Positions 8,159-16,243 are shown, counted from the first letter of the stretch. The stretch: 53,151 nucleotides of DNA from Nostocoides japonicum T1-X7 (GCF_001046855.1 NZ_HF570958.1:1357708-1410858), one strand, 5' to 3'. The notes: generated by a model not told the origin, from the letters alone. Translations and numbers: made by a program.

Positions 8159-8471
8159 GTGGTGCACAGGCCCCGATTGGGTGCCAGATCGCCAGGGTGG
8201 TGGTGCACAGGCCCCGACCGGGTGCCAGGTGGCCAGGGTGGTGGTGCACAGGCCCCGATCGGGTGCCAGATCGCCAGGGTGGTGGTGCACAGGCCCCGAT
8301 CGGGTGCCAGATGGCCACACCTGGGGGTCGGTGGGTGTGCGCGGGCGGGTCGGGGTGGTGCACAGGCCCCGATCGGGTGCCAGATGGCCAGGGTGGTGGT
8401 GCACGGGCCCCGATCGGGTGCCAGATGGCCAGGGTGGTGGTGCACAGGCCCCGATCGGGTGGCAGATGGCC
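8159..8471 (+). repeat. Family A palindromic repeat array, 7 copies with 41-bp spacing
   Basis: Cores lie at 8172, 8213, 8254, 8295, 8368, 8409 and 8450. Two runs have exact 41-bp periodicity, interrupted by about 30 bp of unrelated sequence near 8320-8350. The first two cores have lost the palindrome (CCCGATTGGG and CCCGACCGGG); the other five are intact. Each unit reads GGTGCACAGGC (one GCACGGGC), core, TGCCAGATGGCC or a close variant. Together with the 20-bp tandem repeat it fills the whole gap between the tail-collar gene and the flavoprotein. Confidence 0.9.
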
Positions 8472-8492
8472 GGGAGGAGGGAGGATGGCGAG

Positions 8493-10172
8493 GTGACCCA
8501 GCCGGCCGTGCGACCCACCCCTGCGATCGTCGTGCTCGGCGACGAGCACCGGGAGCGCATCGTCGAGGAGCTCTCGGCGCGGTATGCGCGCGACTACGAC
8601 ATCGTCGCGCCCCCGAGCCTGCGCGAGGGCAAGGCGCTCCTGAAGGACTTCATGGCCCAGTGGCATCCCGTCGCCATGATCGTCTGCGAGTACGCCATCG
8701 AGGAGCACACGGCGATGGAGGTCTTCGCATGGCTCCAGCCGGTCCTCGCGACGGCGCGCCGCCTCGTCATGGTGCCCACCGACCGGTTCCGCGAGTCGGT
8801 CACCGCGATGCGAGAGAGCCTCGCGAACGGCGAGATCGACGGGTACGTCACGATCCCGCGAGGTCCTCGCGACGAGGAGTTCCATGCCGCGCTCATCGAC
8901 CTGCTCTCGGACTGGGGGTGGTCGGTCAACACTCCCGAGGTCGACGTCGCCCGGGTCGTGAGCGACGGCCCGAGCCCGGAGACGACCCGGGTCCGGGACT
9001 TCCTCGACCGGATGGGCATCCCCACCCGGGTCTACGCGCCGGACTCCCCGATCGGCCGGGAGCTGCGGGCCACGGCCGGCCCGGACGCGGCATACCCCCT
9101 CGTCCAGGCGATGGGCGGGCCGGTCCTGTCCCGGCCGACCCTCGGCGACCTCGGTGGGACGATGTACGGCTCGCCCGAGGACCTCGACCCCTCCCACGTC
9201 TACGACCTCGTCGTCGTCGGCGCCGGGCCGGCGGGCCTCGCGGCGGCCGTCTACGGCGCGTCCGAGGGGCTGTCGACGCTCGTCGTCGACGCGGACGCCA
9301 TCGGCGGCCAGGCCGGGACGAGCTCGATGATCCGCAACTACCTCGGCTTCCCCCGGGGGATCTCCGGTATGCGACTGGCCCAGCGGGCGCGCGGCCAGGC
9401 GACCCGGTTCGGGGCCCGGTTCCTCGTCGGGTGGCCGGTCCGTCGCCTCGAGCTCGCGGCCTCGCCGGCGGGCGCGCACACCGTGCACGTCGGCACGGCG
9501 CGGGTCCGGTGCCGGACCGTCCTCATCGCGAGCGGGGTCGTCTACCGCCGCCTCGGGGTCCCGGCCGTCGAGGAGCTCGTCGGGCGGGGCGTGAACTACG
9601 GCGCCGCGACGAGCACGGCCCGGGAGATGAAGAAGAAGGCCGTCTTCGTCGTCGGCGGCGGGAACAGCGCGGGGCAGGCGGCGGTCCACCTGTCGCGGTT
9701 CGCCCGGAGCGTCACCGTCCTCATCCGCCGCCCGGACCTGTCGGCCACGATGTCGGACTACCTCGTCCGCGAGCTCACCGGCCGCTCCCGGATCACCGTC
9801 CGCCCGTGCACCGCCGTCGTCGGTGGCGGTGGTGAGGGCCACCTCGAGTGGCTTCTCCTGCGGGACCTCACGACCGGCGTGGAGGAGCGGGTCGAGGCGA
9901 AGGGCCTCTATCTCCTGCTCGGTGCGGAGCCCAGCTGCGGCTGGGTCCCCGAGGAGGTATGCCAGGACGACCGCGGGTTCGTCCTCGCCGGCCGCGACGT
10001 GCCCGAGGCCTCGTGGGTCGACGGTCTGCCACCGGTCTCGCTCGGCACGGCCGTGCCGGGCGTCTTCGTCGCCGGGGACATCCGGGCCGGCTCGATGAAG
10101 CGGGTCGCCGCAGCGAGCGGCGAGGGCTCGGCCGTCGTCGCCCTCGTCCACGACCACCTCGCTCATCTCTGA
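8493..10172 (+). CDS. FAD-dependent oxidoreductase: degenerate receiver + glutaredoxin-like + thioredoxin-reductase-like domains
   Basis: The start is the GTG at 8493 after GGAGG-rich sequence; an ATG at 8466 lies inside the family A repeat and is less likely. 559 aa. Residues ~1-125 resemble a response-regulator receiver domain, but the usual phosphoacceptor Asp region reads MIVCEYAI, so it looks degenerate. Residues ~145-220 look glutaredoxin-like but have no CxxC. From ~235 the FAD site GAGPAGLAAAV, GGQAGTSS, then NADPH-site GGGNSAGQAAVH and the terminal FAD motif GVFVAGDIR follow the thioredoxin-reductase fold. The redox CxxC expected before the NADPH domain is replaced by NYGAATSTARE, so it is not a classical thioredoxin reductase. 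This fits the known 'fused response regulator/thioredoxin-disulfide reductase' annotation group, whose electron acceptor is unknown. Confidence 0.85.
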   Translation: MTQPAVRPTPAIVVLGDEHRERIVEELSARYARDYDIVAPPSLREGKALLKDFMAQWHPVAMIVCEYAIEEHTAMEVFAWLQPVLATARRLVMVPTDRFRESVTAMRESLANGEIDGYVTIPRGPRDEEFHAALIDLLSDWGWSVNTPEVDVARVVSDGPSPETTRVRDFLDRMGIPTRVYAPDSPIGRELRATAGPDAAYPLVQAMGGPVLSRPTLGDLGGTMYGSPEDLDPSHVYDLVVVGAGPAGLAAAVYGASEGLSTLVVDADAIGGQAGTSSMIRNYLGFPRGISGMRLAQRARGQATRFGARFLVGWPVRRLELAASPAGAHTVHVGTARVRCRTVLIASGVVYRRLGVPAVEELVGRGVNYGAATSTAREMKKKAVFVVGGGNSAGQAAVHLSRFARSVTVLIRRPDLSATMSDYLVRELTGRSRITVRPCTAVVGGGGEGHLEWLLLRDLTTGVEERVEAKGLYLLLGAEPSCGWVPEEVCQDDRGFVLAGRDVPEASWVDGLPPVSLGTAVPGVFVAGDIRAGSMKRVAAASGEGSAVVALVHDHLAHL

Positions 10173-10279
10173 CGGCGGCCGCCCCGCCGATCGTGCCTCG
10201 GAGTGCAGGAGGTGTCGCTGCGGCTCGTGCGGTAGCCGCCCCGGGAGACTCGCCGAGGGCACGGCATACGGTATGGATC

Positions 10280-10582
10280 ATGCTCGTCGCCTTCTCCGTC
10301 GCCCCGTCCACCTCCGACGACACCGGGTCGGTCCACGCCGCCGTGGCCGAAGCGGTCCGCATCGTCCGCGACTCGGGGCTGCCGAACCACACCGACGCGA
10401 TGTTCACGACGGTCGAGGGGGAGTGGGACGAGTGCATGGCCGTCGTCAAGGCGTGCTGCGAGGCGATGGAACGCTACGGCTCACGCGTATCGCTCGTCCT
10501 CAAGGCCGACATCCGCCCCGGGTACACCGGTCAGCTGACGGCGAAGGTCGACCGTGTCGAGCAGGTCCTCGCCCGGGACTGA
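10280..10582 (+). CDS. Thiamine-binding protein, MTH1187/YkoF-like (DUF77) family
   Basis: A 100-aa protein. It opens with MLVAFSVAPSTSDDTGSVHAAVAEAVRIVRDSGL and contains TDAMFTTVEGEWDECMAVVKAC, both typical of the YkoF/MTH1187 thiamine-binding fold (ferredoxin-like, dimeric, hydroxymethylpyrimidine/thiamine ligand in known members). The ATG at 10280 follows GTATGG with no strong Shine-Dalgarno. No TPP riboswitch is recognisable in the 107 bp upstream. It may be cotranscribed with the GNAT gene that begins four bases after its stop. Confidence 0.82.
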   Translation: MLVAFSVAPSTSDDTGSVHAAVAEAVRIVRDSGLPNHTDAMFTTVEGEWDECMAVVKACCEAMERYGSRVSLVLKADIRPGYTGQLTAKVDRVEQVLARD

Positions 10583-10586
10583 GCAG

Positions 10587-10967
10587 GTGGCCGGGGACGC
10601 GTCCGACTGGACGCTCGTCCGTGAGGTCGCGCTGTCGGACGCCGTCCTCGTCGTCGCCCGCGACGCGACGGGCGAGGTCGCCGGGTTCGCCTCGGCCGGC
10701 CCCCCGACCGATCCTCTCGCCCCGGCGGCGTGGGAGCTGTATGCCATCGACATCGTCCCCCACGCCTACGGGACCGGGCTCGCGGCGGATCTCCTCTCGG
10801 CCGCCGTCGGCGACCGGCCGGTCCTCGTCTGGGTGCGCCGCGACAACGGCCGGGCGCGTGCCTTCTACGCCAAGGCGGGATTCGCCGCCGACGGGGCGCG
10901 GCGAGCGGGTGAGACGACCGGCCGGCCGGAGCTGCGCCTGTGGCGCCCCGGCACGGACGGGACGTGA
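10587..10967 (+). CDS. GNAT-family N-acetyltransferase (short)
   Basis: A 126-aa protein from the GTG at 10587. A GTG at 10554 would extend it by 11 residues that overlap the previous gene and look non-native. The acetyl-CoA-binding loop is recognisable in ELYAIDIVPHAYGTGLAADLL (V..yGTGLA), and the C-terminal RAFYAKAGF is the usual GNAT motif B. The N-terminal alpha1-alpha2 region is shorter than in typical 150-170-aa family members. The substrate cannot be inferred. Confidence 0.75.
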   Translation: MAGDASDWTLVREVALSDAVLVVARDATGEVAGFASAGPPTDPLAPAAWELYAIDIVPHAYGTGLAADLLSAAVGDRPVLVWVRRDNGRARAFYAKAGFAADGARRAGETTGRPELRLWRPGTDGT

Positions 10968-11033
10968 GCGGGCCGGGTCCGGGTGGTGATCGGTCCGAAC
11001 GGGGCCGCGGGCGCCGCCGATACGGTATCCGCC

Positions 11034-11576
11034 GTGTCGCCTCGTGGTCCGCTGCCCTTCGACCCGATCGAGCGGGCCGCCCTGCTGTGGCGGCGCCGCT
11101 GGGGGACACGGTCACGGGCGCAGTCGATGGCGACGGCGACGTCCGTCATGCGCGTCCAGCAGCTGCTGCTCACCCGCTTCGACGCGGTCGCTGCCCGGCA
11201 CGAGCTGACCTTCGCGCGCTACGAGGCGCTCGTCCTCCTCGCGTTCTCCCGCGAGGGCCGGCTGACGATGAGCAAGGTCGGCGAGCGGCTCATGGTGCAC
11301 CCGACGAGCGCGACGAACATCGTCCAGCGGCTCGCGGCACAGGGCTTCGTCGAGCGGGTGCCGAACCCCGACGACGGTCGCGGCACGTTCGCCGTCATCA
11401 CCGACACGGGGCGGGAGGCGATGGAGGCGGTCACCCGCGACCTCGAGAAGATCGACTTCGGCCTCGGGATGCTCACGCCGGAGCAGCACGACGCGCTCTT
11501 CGCCCTGCTCCGCGAGGTGCGGGTGGGCAACGACGACTTCCTCGACGGCGATGTGACAGATAGTAGGACGTCCTAG
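11034..11576 (+). CDS. MarR-family transcriptional regulator, likely controls the adjacent mutase gene
   Basis: A 180-aa protein from the GTG at 11034 (MSPRGPLPFDPIERAALLWRRRWG). An in-frame GTG at 10983 is possible but adds low-complexity residues. The winged helix-turn-helix spans ARYEALVLLAFSREGRLTMSKVGERLMVHPTSATNIVQRLAAQGFVERV, with the wing NPDDGRGTFAVIT, as in MarR proteins. Dimerisation helices flank it. Its last codons (Ser-Arg-Thr-Ser-stop) are written inside the palindrome TAGGACGTCCTA, 13 bp before the mutase ATG, so the protein probably binds its own 3' end to regulate the mutase (inference). The ligand may be an acyl-CoA or acid. Confidence 0.87.
   Translation: MSPRGPLPFDPIERAALLWRRRWGTRSRAQSMATATSVMRVQQLLLTRFDAVAARHELTFARYEALVLLAFSREGRLTMSKVGERLMVHPTSATNIVQRLAAQGFVERVPNPDDGRGTFAVITDTGREAMEAVTRDLEKIDFGLGMLTPEQHDALFALLREVRVGNDDFLDGDVTDSRTS
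11564..11575. promoter_or_regulatory. 12-bp perfect palindrome, candidate operator for the mutase gene
   Basis: TAGGACGTCCTA is self-complementary and overlaps the last four codons and stop of the MarR gene. It ends 13 bp before the mutase ATG. The short AT-containing stretch around and after it (AGTAAATT) is the only promoter-like sequence before the gene. The mutase ATG has no Shine-Dalgarno, so a leaderless or very short-leader transcript starting next to the operator is plausible. Confidence 0.65.
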
Positions 11577-11588
11577 TAAATTGGGTCC

Positions 11589-13382
11589 ATGAGCGCGGAG
11601 ACCCCGACAGCGACCGACCGTCCCGACCCCGACCCCAGCGCCGACCGCAGCCCGGGCGCGGCACGATGGCGCGCGGCATACGACGCGGCGGAGGCGGCCG
11701 GACGGGTCCGCGACGCGGACTTCACGACCCTCTCCGGGATGGAGGTCGACCCGGTCTACGGCCCGGCGGACGGCTCGGAGATCCCCGAGTCCATCGGGTG
11801 GCCCGGCGAGTTCCCCTACACGCGCGGGCTGTATGCGACGGGCTACCGGGGGAGGCCGTGGACGATCCGGCAGTTCGCCGGCTTCGGCAACGCCGAGCAG
11901 ACCAACGAGCGCTACCGGATGATCCTCGGCCGGGGCGGTGGGGGTCTCTCGGTGGCCTTCGACATGCCGACGCTCATGGGCCGCGACTCCGACGACCCGC
12001 TGGCGCTCGGCGAGGTGGGGCACTGCGGCGTCGCCATCGACAGCGCCGCCGACATGGAGACGCTCTTCCGCGACATCCCGCTCGGCGACGTGACGACGTC
12101 GATGACGATCAGCGGCCCCGCGGTCCCGGTGTTCTGCATGTACCTCGTCGCCGCGGAGCGCCAGGGCGTCGACATCGGCACCCTGGACGGCACGCTGCAG
12201 ACCGACATCTTCAAGGAGTACATCGCCCAGAAGGAGTGGCTCTTCGGCCCCGAGCCGCACCTGCGCCTCATCGGCGACCTCATGGAGTTCTGCGCCGAGC
12301 GGGTGCCGGCCTACAAGCCCCTCTCGGTCTCCGGCTACCACATCCGCGAGGCAGGGTCGACGGCCGCCCAGGAGCTCGCCTTCACCCTCGCCGACGGGTT
12401 CGGCTACGTCGAGCTCGGCCTCTCGCGCGGCCTCGACATCGAGACGTTCGCCCCGGGGCTGTCCTTCTTCTTCGACAGCCACCTCGACTTCTTCGAGGAG
12501 ATCGCCAAGTTCCGTGCCGCGCGCCGGATCTGGGCCCGGTGGATGCGCGACGTCTACGGCGCGACGACCGCGAAGGCCCAGTGGCTGCGCTTCCACACCC
12601 AGACCGCCGGGGTGTCACTCACGGCGCAGCAGCCCTACAACAACGTCGTCCGCACCGCCGTCGAGGCGCTCGCCGCCGTCCTCGGGGGCACCAACAGCCT
12701 CCACACGAACGCCCTCGACGAGACCCTGGCCCTCCCGACCGAGCAGGCCGCCGAGATCGCGCTGCGCACCCAGCAGGTCCTCATGGAGGAGACGGGTGTG
12801 ACGAACGTCGCGGATCCCCTCGGCGGCTCGTGGTACGTCGAGGCGCTCACCGACCGGATCGAGGCCGAGGCCGAGGCGGTCTTCGACCGGATCCTCGCGA
12901 AGGGCGGCAGCGACCTGCGGGCCGCCGACCATGCCGGCCTCGCCGCCGCGATGCGCGAACGGTCCGGTATGCCGGTCGCGCGGTGGCCGATGACCGCCGG
13001 CATCCTCCGGGGCATCGAGGAGGGCTGGTTCATGTCCGAGATCGCCGAGTCGGCATTCCAGTACCAGGTGGCCCTGGAGAAGGGTGACAAGAAGGTCGTC
13101 GGCGTCAACGTCCACGAGGCGTCGGTGAGCCACGAGCTGGAGATCCTCCGGGTGTCGCACGAGGTCGAGCGGGAGCAGGTCGCCGTCCTCGGCCGGCGCA
13201 AGGCGACCCGCGACGAGCAGGCCGTCCGCGCCGCTCTCGCGCGTCTCGTCGAGGAGTCCCGGACCGACACCAACCTCGTCCCGACGATGCTCGAGGCCGC
13301 GCGGGCCGAGGCGACGCTCGGCGAGATCTGTGACGCTCTGCGCGGCGAGTGGGGCAGCTACCGGGAGCCGGCCCGCTTCTGA
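11589..13382 (+). CDS. B12-dependent acyl-CoA mutase, large (catalytic) subunit without cobalamin domain
   Basis: A 597-aa protein of the methylmalonyl-/isobutyryl-CoA mutase family. The substrate-binding TIM barrel is complete: RPWTIRQFAGFGNAEQTNERYRMIL, GGGGLSVAFDMPTLMGRDSDD, QTDIFKEYIAQKEWLFGPEPHLRLIGD, SGYHIREAGSTA and GGTNSLHTNALDE. The C-terminus stops after the linker region, so the B12-binding domain (DxHxxG) must come from a separate small protein that is not in the window. Y86 and R226 fall where methylmalonyl-CoA mutase has its carboxylate-contacting Tyr/Arg, hinting at a dicarboxylic or hydroxyacyl-CoA substrate, but the exact substrate (methylmalonyl-, isobutyryl- or 2-hydroxyisobutyryl-CoA) is not settled. 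The first ~25 residues are a disordered Pro/Asp-rich extension. Confidence 0.88.
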   Translation: MSAETPTATDRPDPDPSADRSPGAARWRAAYDAAEAAGRVRDADFTTLSGMEVDPVYGPADGSEIPESIGWPGEFPYTRGLYATGYRGRPWTIRQFAGFGNAEQTNERYRMILGRGGGGLSVAFDMPTLMGRDSDDPLALGEVGHCGVAIDSAADMETLFRDIPLGDVTTSMTISGPAVPVFCMYLVAAERQGVDIGTLDGTLQTDIFKEYIAQKEWLFGPEPHLRLIGDLMEFCAERVPAYKPLSVSGYHIREAGSTAAQELAFTLADGFGYVELGLSRGLDIETFAPGLSFFFDSHLDFFEEIAKFRAARRIWARWMRDVYGATTAKAQWLRFHTQTAGVSLTAQQPYNNVVRTAVEALAAVLGGTNSLHTNALDETLALPTEQAAEIALRTQQVLMEETGVTNVADPLGGSWYVEALTDRIEAEAEAVFDRILAKGGSDLRAADHAGLAAAMRERSGMPVARWPMTAGILRGIEEGWFMSEIAESAFQYQVALEKGDKKVVGVNVHEASVSHELEILRVSHEVEREQVAVLGRRKATRDEQAVRAALARLVEESRTDTNLVPTMLEAARAEATLGEICDALRGEWGSYREPARF

Positions 13383-13404
13383 CCCGCCCGGCCGCCGCCT
13401 CAGG

Positions 13405-13489
13405 GCCGACTCGGCAGGTGTGAGGTTGTCGTGGTCCCGCCGCGGATCCGGCCACGGAAAGCCGGCACCTGCCGCGGAGCCGACTCGGC
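13405..13489. repeat. Direct and inverted repeats downstream of the mutase gene
   Basis: The 273-bp gap 13383-13655 holds two copies of GCCGACTCGGC (itself an interrupted palindrome) at 13405 and 13479. Between them lies a long hairpin with arms CGGCAGGTG (13412-13420) and CACCTGCCG (13466-13474). It follows the mutase stop and may serve as a terminator. The remainder of the gap is GC-rich with no gene seen. Confidence 0.6.
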
Positions 13490-13655
13490 AGGCGCACTCC
13501 CACGTCCCTCGGGGCCGAGGCAGACGCCCGACCCCTCGGAGCAGTCCGGGGGCGGCGGATTTGAGGTCGGCCGCCCCTCTTTGTCATCGTGGGGGTCGAT
13601 CGCACGGTCCGGGGGCGCCTCGGGCTGCTGCCCCGAACCCAAGGAAGTGCGACCC

Positions 13656-14285
13656 GTGGACCTCGCCAAGAAGCTGCTCGGCGCTGCCCTCGCCCTCGTG
13701 GGCGCCGCCGTGCTCGTCGTCGGAGTGTGGTTCGCCGCCCACCTCGGCGGCTCCGGCACGGCGACCTTCGAGCTCGGGCGCTCGAACAGCCCCGTCGTCC
13801 TCGGCCCGACCGTGCTCAACCGGCTCGACGAGCCGACGACCGTCCGGGTCGTCCCGGCCTCGGGCTCCACGGTGTGGGTCGGCGTCGGGGCGCCCTCGGA
13901 CGTCGCGGCCCTCGTCGGCACGACGCCGCGGACGCGGGTCACGGGTGTCGTCGTCCGCGACTGGGCCCTCGTCGCCCGCTCCGAGGGCTCGGGGTCGCCG
14001 GTCGCGCCGTCGGCAGCCGAGATCTGGCGGCAGGAGCACCGGGCCTCGGGGCCGACGGTCGTCGACCTCGACCAGGCGAGCGCACCCGAGACGGTCGTCG
14101 TGTCCGGCGACGGAGGGTCGATCGACCGGATCGAGGTCTCCTGGACCCACCGGGCCTGGTTCGTCGAGTCGCTCGTCGTCGCCGTCGTCGGGTTCCTCGT
14201 CCTCGTGGCCGGTCTCGCCGTCCTCGTCGTCCGGCTCCGCCCGGACCGACCCGCGGACGCGACTCCCGAGGAGGTCACGGCATGA
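13656..14285 (+). CDS. Two-helix membrane protein of unknown function
   Basis: A 209-aa protein started at the GTG at 13656, nine bases after AAGGAA. An N-terminal hydrophobic helix (~6-28, LLGAALALVGAAVLVVGVWFAA) is followed by about 140 residues predicted outside the membrane, then a second helix near the C-terminus (SLVVAVVGFLVLVAGLAVLVV) and a short basic/acidic tail. I do not recognise the extracytoplasmic domain; its strand-rich, Val/Thr-heavy sequence suggests a beta-fold. It overlaps the next gene by four bases (ATGA), so the two are translationally coupled and probably act together at the cell surface. Confidence 0.72.
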   Translation: MDLAKKLLGAALALVGAAVLVVGVWFAAHLGGSGTATFELGRSNSPVVLGPTVLNRLDEPTTVRVVPASGSTVWVGVGAPSDVAALVGTTPRTRVTGVVVRDWALVARSEGSGSPVAPSAAEIWRQEHRASGPTVVDLDQASAPETVVVSGDGGSIDRIEVSWTHRAWFVESLVVAVVGFLVLVAGLAVLVVRLRPDRPADATPEEVTA

Positions 14286-15280
14286 GGAGGAGAGGTATGC
14301 GGAGCGCCGGCGCGGTCGCCCTCGCCGGGGCCCTCCTCGTCGGCGGGTGCGGTCTCGGTGACCGCGTCGCCGGCGTTCACGACGCCCCGGCCGAGCAGAC
14401 CGGCGGTGCGCCGCTCAACGAGCAGACCGCCCAGGACATCGCGACGCGCGCCATCGCCGACGCCTCCGCGGCCCTCACGGGGACCGGCGCCGCCGGGGAG
14501 GCGGCCCGACGCAGGACCCTCACCGGCTCCGCCCTGTCCGTCGCCGAGGCGATGGTGAGCAGCAAGCAGACGCCGACGCGGTCCGACCCCCTCACCAAGC
14601 CGGTCGTCCCCCAGGTCCTCGGCATCGCCAAAACCTCCGGATGGCCGCGGACGATGGTCACGACGACCCTCGACGCGTCGAGCAGGCGGTCCCTCCAGGT
14701 CCTCGTCTCGGCCCGGCCGAGCTCGCCGTTCGTCGTCTCCGCCTCCGTGACGATGCTGAGCCGCGCCAGCGTCCCGAGCCTCGGCCGGGTGGCCGACGGG
14801 ATCGAGGCCCTGCCGGCCACGAGGGCGTCCGGGCTCGTCGTGAGCCCCCAGGGTGCGCTGGGCCAGCTCGCGAGCGCCGTGGCCTACCCGAAGCCGGCCA
14901 CGCCGAAGAACCTCGCGACGACGGACGCCTTCACGACCGGCCTGCGCGCCGGCGCCGCCGCCCAGGCCAAGGCGCTCGGCACGCTCGGCACGTACGCCCA
15001 GAAGCACGTGACCGTGCCGCGCCTGACGAATGCCTACCGTCTCGCCGGCGGTGGCGCCCTCGTCTTCGGCCAGCTGAGCCGCGTCGACACGATCACCCCG
15101 TCGAAGAGCGCCAAGCAGCTGACCCTCCCCGCCGACGTCGCGCGGATCCTCGGCCACCGCACGACGACGAAGAAGGTGACCGTGACGTACGTCGAGCCCG
15201 TCGTCCTCGTCGTGCCGGCCACCGGGCAGGCCCGGGTCGTCGGCGCCGTCGAGCAGCTCGTGACGGCCAAGGAGTCCTGA
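14282..15280 (+). CDS. Predicted lipoprotein of unknown function
   Basis: A 332-aa protein. The ATG at 14282 overlaps the upstream stop and is preceded by GAGGAGG at a seven-base distance. A second ATG at 14297, with AGGAGG, would drop five basic residues. The signal sequence ends in a lipobox (LLVGGC), giving a membrane-anchored mature protein. The rest is Ala/Thr-rich with no motif I recognise, although its composition resembles extracytoplasmic binding or assembly proteins. It forms a coupled pair with the preceding two-helix membrane protein; a joint envelope function is inference. Confidence 0.72.
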   Translation: MRRRGMRSAGAVALAGALLVGGCGLGDRVAGVHDAPAEQTGGAPLNEQTAQDIATRAIADASAALTGTGAAGEAARRRTLTGSALSVAEAMVSSKQTPTRSDPLTKPVVPQVLGIAKTSGWPRTMVTTTLDASSRRSLQVLVSARPSSPFVVSASVTMLSRASVPSLGRVADGIEALPATRASGLVVSPQGALGQLASAVAYPKPATPKNLATTDAFTTGLRAGAAAQAKALGTLGTYAQKHVTVPRLTNAYRLAGGGALVFGQLSRVDTITPSKSAKQLTLPADVARILGHRTTTKKVTVTYVEPVVLVVPATGQARVVGAVEQLVTAKES

Positions 15281-15317
15281 CCCTGTGCCGCCGCCCGCCG
15301 TTTGAGAGGATGACGAC

Positions 15318-16241
15318 ATGACGCAAGAACCCATCGCCGGCTCCGCAGGCCGGGGTGCCGTCGACCTGTCCGGGCTGTCCGCATCCTCCCCGTCCGGCTC
15401 CGTAGGAGGCGGTCGATCCGCCATCCCCGAGGGGCTCGTCGTCGAGGGCACCGACGCGACCTTCACCACCGTCGTCAACGGGACGCTCCGGGTGCCGGCC
15501 GTCGTCGTCATCTGGTCGCCGCGGCTGCCGCAGACCGCCGACTACGTCGACGTCGTGACCCGGGTCGCGGCCTCGCTCGACGGGCGGCTCCAGGTCGTCA
15601 CCGTCGACGCCGACGCCAACCCCGGCATCACCCGCGCCTTCCAGGTCCAGTCCGTGCCGGTGACGATCGGCCTCGTCCAGGGGCAGCCCGTCCCGCTCTT
15701 CGCCGGGGCGCTGCCCGAGTCCGAGGTCCGGGCCACCTTCGACCAGCTGCTGGCCGTCGCCGTCCAGCACGGGGTCGCCGGGCGGCTCGACCTCGGCCCC
15801 GTCCCGGGCGGCGACGACGAGCTGGCGCTGCCCCCGCTGCACCAGAAGGCCTTCGACGCCATCGAGGCCGGTGACCTCGAGGGCGCCGCCGCGGCATACG
15901 AGCAGGCCCTCGCGGAGAACCCCGCGGACGCCGAGGCCGAGGCGGGGCTCGCCCAGGTCGCCCTCCTGCGGCGCACCGCGACGCTGGACCTCGACGCCGC
16001 CCGGGCCGCCGCCGCGGCGGACCCCACGGACATCGACGCCGCCCTCGACATCGCCGACCTCGACCTCCTCGGCGGCCATGTCGAGGACGCCTTCTCGCGT
16101 CTCGTCGACCTCGTGCGGACGACGTCGGGTGACGACCGCGACCGGGTCCGCGCCCGGCTCCTCGAGCTCTTCGCCGTCGTGGGCAACCACGACGAGCGGG
16201 TCCGCAGGGGCCGCACGGCGCTCATGAGCGCCCTCTTCTGA
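15318..16241 (+). CDS. YbbN/CnoX-like thioredoxin-fold protein with TPR C-terminus
   Basis: A 307-aa protein preceded by GAGAGGA. Residues ~45-150 are a thioredoxin fold (VPAVVVIWSPRLPQT, VVTVDADANPGITRAFQVQSVPVTIGL) in which the usual WCxxC is WSPRLPQ, so it cannot do thiol-disulfide exchange at that site. Residues ~175-305 form TPR-like helical repeats (AIEAGDLEGAAAAYEQALAENPADAEAEAGLAQVALL). This matches actinobacterial YbbN proteins; E. coli CnoX/YbbN is a chaperone-like holdase that works with DnaK and GroEL. The next gene begins two bases after its stop, so it leads an apparent operon with the esterases and ATP-grasp gene. Confidence 0.85.
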   Translation: MTQEPIAGSAGRGAVDLSGLSASSPSGSVGGGRSAIPEGLVVEGTDATFTTVVNGTLRVPAVVVIWSPRLPQTADYVDVVTRVAASLDGRLQVVTVDADANPGITRAFQVQSVPVTIGLVQGQPVPLFAGALPESEVRATFDQLLAVAVQHGVAGRLDLGPVPGGDDELALPPLHQKAFDAIEAGDLEGAAAAYEQALAENPADAEAEAGLAQVALLRRTATLDLDAARAAAAADPTDIDAALDIADLDLLGGHVEDAFSRLVDLVRTTSGDDRDRVRARLLELFAVVGNHDERVRRGRTALMSALF

Positions 16242-16243
16242 CC

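Noticed and set aside
8181..8496. Open frames encoding repeated WCTGPDRV-type peptides over family A arrays
   Set aside because: They are direct translations of the nucleotide repeat, occur in several frames and lack initiation signals.
10173..10279. TPP riboswitch before the thiamine-binding gene
   Set aside because: The conserved CUGAGA and thi-box elements are not present in the 107-bp leader.
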